This document shows, in pieces, positions 20,683-26,663 of a stretch of 26,663 bases of DNA. The position numbers and the translations under genes are program-made. The notes beneath the pieces were generated by a model. The model did no database searches. It worked only from the letters and a program-made list of their open reading frames with translations, and was not told the origin of the DNA. Source of the DNA: Terana coerulea (taxonomy: Eukaryota; Basidiomycota; Agaricomycetes; Polyporales; Phanerochaetaceae); assembly GCA_024811115.1 (NCBI GenBank), contig JAKOGH010000932.1, forward strand, positions 1 through 26,663, given 5' to 3'. Positions within the stretch are counted from its first letter, which is position 1. Each line of letters opens with the position of its first letter.

Positions 20683-22724
20683 ATGGCTGCCCCATATAAG
20701 CTTGTTGGTCCTGTGGACTCCAGGAAGAAGAAGGCTGAGCTTTTATACATAGCAGAAGAGCTTGGAATCGACTTACCCCGGCGAACACCAATAAACAGCT
20801 CATCACCATCATCAACGCATACATCAAGAATAACACCGCAACAATCTCAGTTGACGAGAAGTTCCAGGGTCTTGTTTCCTATCGTCCGGGACTTCCAGGC
20901 GCCAAGGAGGCCGGCAAAGCGTTGTCGAAGGAGACTGGGAAGCAGAGCGTTGATAAGACAGCCGAGGATCAGGAAGAGGATGAAAAAGGGCCTGTTGTTC
21001 CCACAGGGTGCGCACAGATATTTCCTCGCAAATGCGAACACAGTACTTACCTGTCACAATAATACAGGGCGCATAGGAAGCTGCTCGACAAAGGGCTTCC
21101 TGTTGACCCTCCACCGCTCTTCAAGCCCCTCAAAGGAGCAACAGGAAAGCCCAAAGTGCCAGGCGAGTATGCTTTAATTCGCTTAGAAAATGATGGGGAT
21201 CTCAACGCATTCAATACAGTGAACAGCCGCTCACCATCACCGACTGGTCTCACGGATAGGAGCTCTCCCGCACCGACCAAGGACGAGGAACGCCAGGAAA
21301 TAGACAAGGCGGAAGAGAAGACCGGAGACTTCTATACGGCAGACGACTTGCCGAAAACGCCTAGTAAAGGTAGCCGGCAGAAAGGCTCAAGAACCGCGAG
21401 TAAACCCTGCATTAATTGCTGCAAAGGCTTATGTGCCGCCGTGCCCCACGTGACTAGGTCCGATCATCGTCAAGTTCCACGACCATCGTGAATGAGGACT
21501 CACGTGCAGAGGAAGTTTGCCTCTTCGAAGGCAATAACGTTACGGTTGAACACCGAAAGGTCAACGGCGAGTTTCAGTACTGCGCGAAGCTGTCAGAAAT
21601 ACTCCCTGCAGCCATCAACGAAAGCTCACCTGTAAAGCGTAAGTATATATATCCATCTGTACTATTAAACGATGTTAATGACGACACTGTATAGAGCGTG
21701 GAGGACGCCTGTGGCGAGGTGGACTCACTGGTTCTGGTGCTCGCACTAAGCTTGGCTCACTTGAAGCTATCGTGATCCGGTCAGCTCCCACAGCCATTCG
21801 CTGTGGACAAGGTTAACACGTGTCCTCTTACAATGCAAGAGGACGATCCAGATGTTTTGATTTGTGAGGTATACTATGAACCGAGCCCACCTGCGGTATG
21901 AACAATTAGTCAATGCACCAGCTGTTCACAAACTCAATCTATGAACAAATAGATAACCCACGTGAGCCTTCCGATGCCACATCTGCTGTTGTGGCAGCTC
22001 ATGTGCATGTGAAGCTTGAGCCCGAACTATTGATCTCACCAACGCACGACGTAGTCTATTATTGATATCACCGCCCGGGCTCCAACTCCCGCAGTGAAAG
22101 GATTGCAATCTGCAGGTTTTGCGGATCACTTCCATGCGTGGCTGAATGAACAGCTTGACGGTCCGGAAAATCCTGGAAGAAGGCAACAACAATGGGGGAC
22201 ATCTTGGAGCGCAGGCTTGCCGTGGTAGACGCCATTGAGACCTTAGAGAAGCGGAGCTGGGATCGGTCCAGTGGTGGGTATATGGTCCCTCATGGTACGC
22301 ACCACATTTCTCTAACACAACAAACGAGGGGCTGACCTGGTGTTGCAGACATGAGCCAATATGCTGGACGCACCTTTACAGGAAGATGTCACTCTTGCAC
22401 TATGCCTGACTCACTCAGTTAGCGCAGGAGATGCCCAGCTATTCAAGGCCTTAGTTCTACGCCGTCTGCCTGCTGTGAATGCATGGTACAAGAACCCAAA
22501 GGGCGAGAAGGCGGAGAAGTTTGCAGCCATGACTGCCGCTGCTTTCAAGCCGATATGTTGAGAGAGCTCTGGAGAAGGGCAAGAGCAACGAGAAGGTCGG
22601 AAATGGCAAGGGAAAGCGGCGTGCAGAAGAGACCAGCAGCGATGAAGAGACCAATGCCGCACAGGTCAGTAAGAAGAGTAAAGTATCGGCGGGGAATCGC
22701 TTCAGCTCCGAGGATTTCGGATAA
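20683..22724 (+). pseudogene. Lysine-rich protein with SAP-like N-terminus, transposon-associated, decayed
   Basis: ATG 20683 opens MAAPYKLVGPVDSRKKKAEL and a helix pair (LLYIAEELGID ... NKQLITIINAYI) resembling a SAP DNA-binding motif. The two helices lie in different frames, so about one base is missing near 20775-20790. Further on: KFQGLVSYRPG, an acidic/lysine-rich linker, an intron at about 21009-21066, LLDKGLPVDPPPLFKPL, a Ser/Pro/Glu-rich segment to 21480, VEHRKVNGEFQYCAKLSEILPA, and a C-terminal part (ERRLAVVDAIETLEKRSW ... LFKALVLRRLPAVNAW) ending in a KR-rich nuclear-signal-like tail with TAA 22722-22724. Several frame changes do not match introns. It lies just upstream of, and co-oriented with, the KDZ-type protein, which suggests both belong to one element. 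I do not recognise the family beyond the SAP-like start. Confidence 0.5.
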
Positions 22725-22979
22725 CCATGACATTGCAGTATCTCCGTAGATGTACTGTGCAATGGTGTATTGGTCTTACAAATGTATGCGAGGTTATATG
22801 CTACACTGCAACTATAGGGTAGATGTAAGATTCATGGTCTTAAATGCAATTGAAGAGTGGCAAACCTGCGTACAAAACAATCGTTGCAATTGGGACCATG
22901 ACTTGCATGTCAGCTATCCTTGAGCTCACTTCAGACGCAGCCTGACTGTCAGCCTTCCTCAACCCTTCTTCCTTCCGCT

Positions 22980-25204
22980 ATGCCCGCAACAGTGCGGGAC
23001 TTGGTGTTTGTTCTTGAGCACTTCTTTCCTGCTGATCTGCCCATCAGTAATGCTCTCTATGTTCTGGGAACACTTACGGCCTTACAACACATGCTATATC
23101 TCCATAGACGGCAGCGTATCGATCCTCATCAGCCTCGAGAAACGGCTTGGACAACTTCGATAGTTCAAATCATTGCTGCCGCCTTTCTAGGCCAGGTCTA
23201 TCCATTGACAGGGCAAGAAGATGACCCAGATGTCAACGCAAATCACTAAGGCCGTGCTGAGGATATTTCAAATGATATAGAGCAAGTATATGAGTTCTTA
23301 GGCGTGGAAGAGGACAACAATGCACTACACACCATATTCAAATCACAGCATCCTATCCTTACAACATCCCGCGTTACTTGCTTCCTTTGCCCACCGACTG
23401 AGCCACTTTGTTCCTTACGGGCGTCGTGTCTCGCTCTCCAAGCCATTCAAGTGCTCGGAAATGACTTCTACGTGGTGAAAGGGTACTCTGGCAGTCGCTC
23501 ACTGCCGCTCTTGCAGGGCGGATTACTATCCAAACCGGGTGACATTCAAGGGTCCGTCAGGCGATCGGATGCAGCGGCTGGAATATGATGCAACTTACCT
23601 ATGCATCTCAAAGCATGGCATTTGGTGCGACAGAAGGGTTGCCCGAGCCCAAGAGAATGCTGTACGGCAATTTCGTTCTGGGTGGGCAAACTTCGCAAAC
23701 TGGATCAATGCAATGATACTAGATGGACCAAGAATGACGAACCGACAGTCACAGCGGCTCTTCATGGAGCATTTCTCCCGCAAGCTCCTAGTATCACACG
23801 GTCATTCCGAGAACTTCACGTGCAACGCCAACCTGGATGCCGCCAACTTCGCTTCTGCTGTCCGGGATGTTATAGGAAAAAATGGGGAGTGATACCATCT
23901 GCAATTCACCACGGATGTATGGACTGCACTCACCACAAGCGCTATCGTGCTGATCTTCTTGCGGAGGGTGCACTCTTGGACGAGGAACTTGAGAGAGGAG
24001 GAATGGCAGATGCAGACATGGTTGGTATGCCAGAGGTTGAGGGAGAAGAGCAGGAAGACGAGGAGGGTATGGATGTAGAGGAAAAGGGAGGGCAAGGGCG
24101 AGACGGCGGCTTTCCCCAAGGCCTCTACGGTTGCCACCGCTCAAGAGGCTCCCGGCTTCAGGAGCGCCTCGAGGCTATGTGCGTATGGCAGTTGTGGATG
24201 GGAAGACTATTGGTCATCGAGTGGGTTCGGATTAAGCACGTCTACTATCTCGAAGCTCACCATATGGAAATCAGATCTGTGCGCTTGACGCCTGCACTGA
24301 GCCGCTTGTCAATTTCAAGAATGGTCGCTTTTGTGCACTGCATCTTGAGTTCCTTGGCGACAAGTGCGGAATCATGCCCTGCGGAAGAAATAGACAGTCG
24401 CCGAGTGATATGACATGTGACGATCAGAACACATTCGCATGGTACAAGTCCTACAAAACCGCTTCGAAAGAATGTTGTATCCAAATGTCCGCCGAGTTAT
24501 CCGTCAATAGAGGCAACAAGGCGGTCAAGGGGATGGGAACAACAACGAACCTGCGCTTCGACTCAACCTTCCACCGCTTGGCACTCCAGCGAAATGAGGT
24601 CGTCCACACCTTTCGCGCACGAACTGTGTACTGCCTAGAGACAGTTCAGTGGTCATGCGGAATGCCTGTGGGGTGGGGAAAGTGCTACAGATCAGAAAGC
24701 GCACCTCAAGTCATAGGAATCTTGAACCGGATCTGGGCCGGCAATGAGGAGCTACGACCCAGCTTCCTCTGCTACGACAATGCCTGTGATCTTCTCAGAC
24801 ATGTCATCACTCAGAACGTGGACGACCTTTGGTTGAGGGCCACCACGTTTATTGTGGACGCATGGCATTATATCGGGCACAGAGCGACCGACGCATTGTG
24901 CCGTCTACGGTGTAACCCTGCCCCAACAAATGGTACACAGCCAGATTTAGTTCTAGTTGAGCAAGATGGCGACGGGAATACGCACCAGACACGCGCATTC
25001 AACACCGAAACCGCGGAGCAGTTGAACGCATGGTTGAGCAACTACGAAGCGGCACTTCTCCAGATGACGGATGTCAACTTTGACATGTTTGTCCATAGTC
25101 TCTTCCTGCTCTATAGTGAAGATATCAAGGCGCGTATTGAGAAGAAGAGCCGAGAACTTCCCGAAGACTTCTGGGCCAATCAAGACTCGGACTCGGAAGG
25201 CTAG
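22980..25204 (+). pseudogene. KDZ-type transposase-like protein with CxC5/CxC6 cysteine clusters, decayed
   Basis: KDZ (Kyakuja-Dileera-Zisupton) proteins are RNase H-fold transposases expanded in mushrooms, often with cysteine clusters named CxC. Seen here: a helical N-terminus (ATVRDLVFVLEHFFPADLP), a first cluster VTCFLCPPTEP ... HCRSCRADYYPNRVTF, then ATYLCISKHGIWCDRR, an acidic stretch near 24020-24090, a second cluster ALDACTEPL ... GRFCALH ... CGIMPC, and the core with RFDSTFHRLAL, the hallmark CYDNACDLLRH, FIVDAWHYIGHRATDALCR and RAFNTETAEQLNAWL, ending TAG 25202-25204. An intron at 24221-24274 joins GHR to ICALD. Breaks: in-frame TAA at 23247-23249, an extra G at 23481-23483, a missing G at 23884-23887, and a frame change in the acidic region that could be an intron. 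Start ATG 22980 is the first in frame before the helical region. Confidence 0.8.
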
Positions 25205-26663
25205 AGTACCTCTGAGGTAAGTATCTCGCCACTGAGTTCAGCTGCAACTTGTATTGACATACCTTACTGCTAGCAATGAATATCACCAGCCTGCCGAATC
25301 CGGGGATCTAGTTCTAAGCTCTAATGTTGCAAGAGTAGAGTACCTGTATGCCAGATAGTACACAAAGGGTGTCAGAACGTGCTTTGGTGACGGATTCAGA
25401 CGAGACGGCTGTTTGGTATGCGTGACGGCCGGCGACTACTTGGTATGATGCGCGCGCGCTTACTGAGTTGAACTCCACACGGTTTCGACATTTGCTACTC
25501 ATATTCAGATGTATTTTTGATCAGCAACCTCAGCATACATCATTATCGATCGCAGTTCACTGTAGTTCACCAGTGTTCAGTGCCTGCCGTGGAAGTACAG
25601 TGAAGTGTGCCGATGCCCGGCACCCGGTGATGCCCGGCAGCAAGGTTTGCCGAACGACAGCAGTGGCGGCTGAGTTCCAGCGGGCTGCATCGGCCACTGA
25701 TCTGCCGGCCTATGGCAAACTACACCGACAGTCGGCGGACCTTCCACTCCCGAGCATATTACTGCCCCCGGTTAACCCTGGCGCTTATCGGGGTCTCGGT
25801 ACAGTGAGATCTAGTTAGAGATCTCGCTCACGGCTCATGCGGCGCGACGTCGCCCAACCTGGTTCTTCCACCAACCTCGCTCATAACTGGGAATGGTCAC
25901 GGTGTCCAAGCTGCACTGTCAGCTCCACAGGCAATTATGCTGCCTGACCCATGTTCTGCGTTGTGTCATGCCTTTACCTAGTCTCTCGGTCCTGGTTTAT
26001 AGTCTTCCGTCGCCACTGGATTTTAGAAGAGACTGGATGCGAGGAAGGAGCAGAGAACGGGAAAGCTCTGGGGAATGAGGGCAAATTAGTGAATGTAAAT
26101 TACTTGTCCGCATTGACCTTACGCTGTTTTGTTTGCAGAATCTCGCAGCCTACACCTCCACTGCCCACACATCTGCCCTTTCCGCACTCACGAGCCACTC
26201 TATCTCGCCTTAACCTACTCAACTCACGATCCCCCATTATCTCCTACCGTACATCACCGGTACCTCAAATATAATGCAGCCATGCCGATACCTTCCACTC
26301 CAGCAGCGACCAGCCATGGACTCCGCCTGGCTGCACTAAGCAAGTCATGTAAGCTGGTACTTTCCGTTCCCACTTGAAACCCTTTGCGGTCGAATCAATA
26401 GCCTGTCATGCATCAAGGTCGCGAATCGTTGACTGGGTTCTGTTAGCCCGGTCGAGAAGTGTGCACACCTCCATAACCAGCGGCAACACAGTGTCAGATC
26501 CCTATCCCATTCACTTCAGCGGTGCATCTTACATCTCTCAATCATTCATCTATACCACAGTAGTATAATACTTCGTCTTCTAGACATACACTATCCTCTA
26601 CCTTGCAGTAGAATCTGGTATGCACGCCTTGAGTATCTTGGGCGACCACAGCTTCCATATTTG
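25205..26663. other. Right-hand flank without a supported gene
   Basis: About 1.46 kb downstream of the KDZ-type gene. Short frames lack starts, splice logic or family resemblance. Small repeats are visible: GATGCCCGGCA twice at about 25611-25640, and GAGATCT/AGATCTC arms at 25806-25825. The far end of the KDZ element may lie here, but no terminal repeat could be fixed. Confidence 0.4.

Noticed and set aside
20204..25589. A 12-bp inverted match (CGGCAGGCACTG at 20204-20215 and CAGTGCCTGCCG at 25578-25589) flanking the SAP-like/KDZ genes as possible terminal repeats
   Set aside because: A 12-bp match between two places in 26 kb is expected by chance and the similarity does not extend outward; no target-site duplication was found.
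25806..25825. GAGATCT/AGATCTC hairpin followed by purine-poor sequence as a terminator
   Set aside because: A 7-bp stem is short, there is no adjacent gene end, and hairpin terminators are not used for Pol II genes.
1..26663. CRISPR arrays, rRNA genes or bacterial operons
   Set aside because: No regularly spaced short repeats with unique spacers, no rRNA-like blocks, and the gene structure is clearly intron-rich eukaryotic.

Overview
The window is nuclear DNA of a filamentous fungus, most likely a mushroom-forming basidiomycete (Agaricomycetes). The clues are genes cut by many 45-60 bp GT-AG introns, a DUF6534 membrane protein, an F-box/leucine-rich protein and a KDZ-type transposase with cysteine clusters. 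All gene models were spliced by eye on both strands, so exon borders are inferences from GT/AG sites, reading frame and family motifs.

Layout. 1-2485: a decayed element with inverted terminal repeats, AT-rich CpG-free arms, a CpG-dense tandem-repeat core, a compound palindrome and a tRNA-like Pol III unit. 3221-4509 (+): a broken UbiA-type prenyltransferase. 5340-7441 (-): a broken aldehyde dehydrogenase. 8331-10501 (+): an intact 12-exon cytochrome P450. 11075-13168 (-): a second, unrelated P450, complete except for one apparently missing base. 13905-14393 (-): a small intact four-exon Dabb-domain protein. 16036-17805 (+): a DUF6534 multi-pass membrane protein. 18331-18770 (-): a C-terminal relic of a copy of the second P450. 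18838-19877 (-): an F-box-like gene with a frame break. 20683-22724 (+): a decayed protein with a SAP-like start. 22980-25204 (+): a decayed CxC5/CxC6-KDZ transposase-like protein. The rest is intergenic.

How it fits together. UbiA prenyltransferase, aldehyde dehydrogenase, two P450s and a Dabb protein within 11 kb look like the tailoring part of a secondary-metabolite cluster for a prenylated aromatic (meroterpenoid). No polyketide synthase or other scaffold enzyme is in view. The prenyltransferase and dehydrogenase are broken while one P450 and the Dabb gene are clean, so the cluster looks partly decayed and is bracketed by transposon debris.

Caution. Several breaks are single-base length changes in short homopolymers. 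Part of the apparent decay could therefore be assembly error. The nonsense codons and non-homopolymer indels in the UbiA, dehydrogenase and KDZ genes are harder to explain that way.
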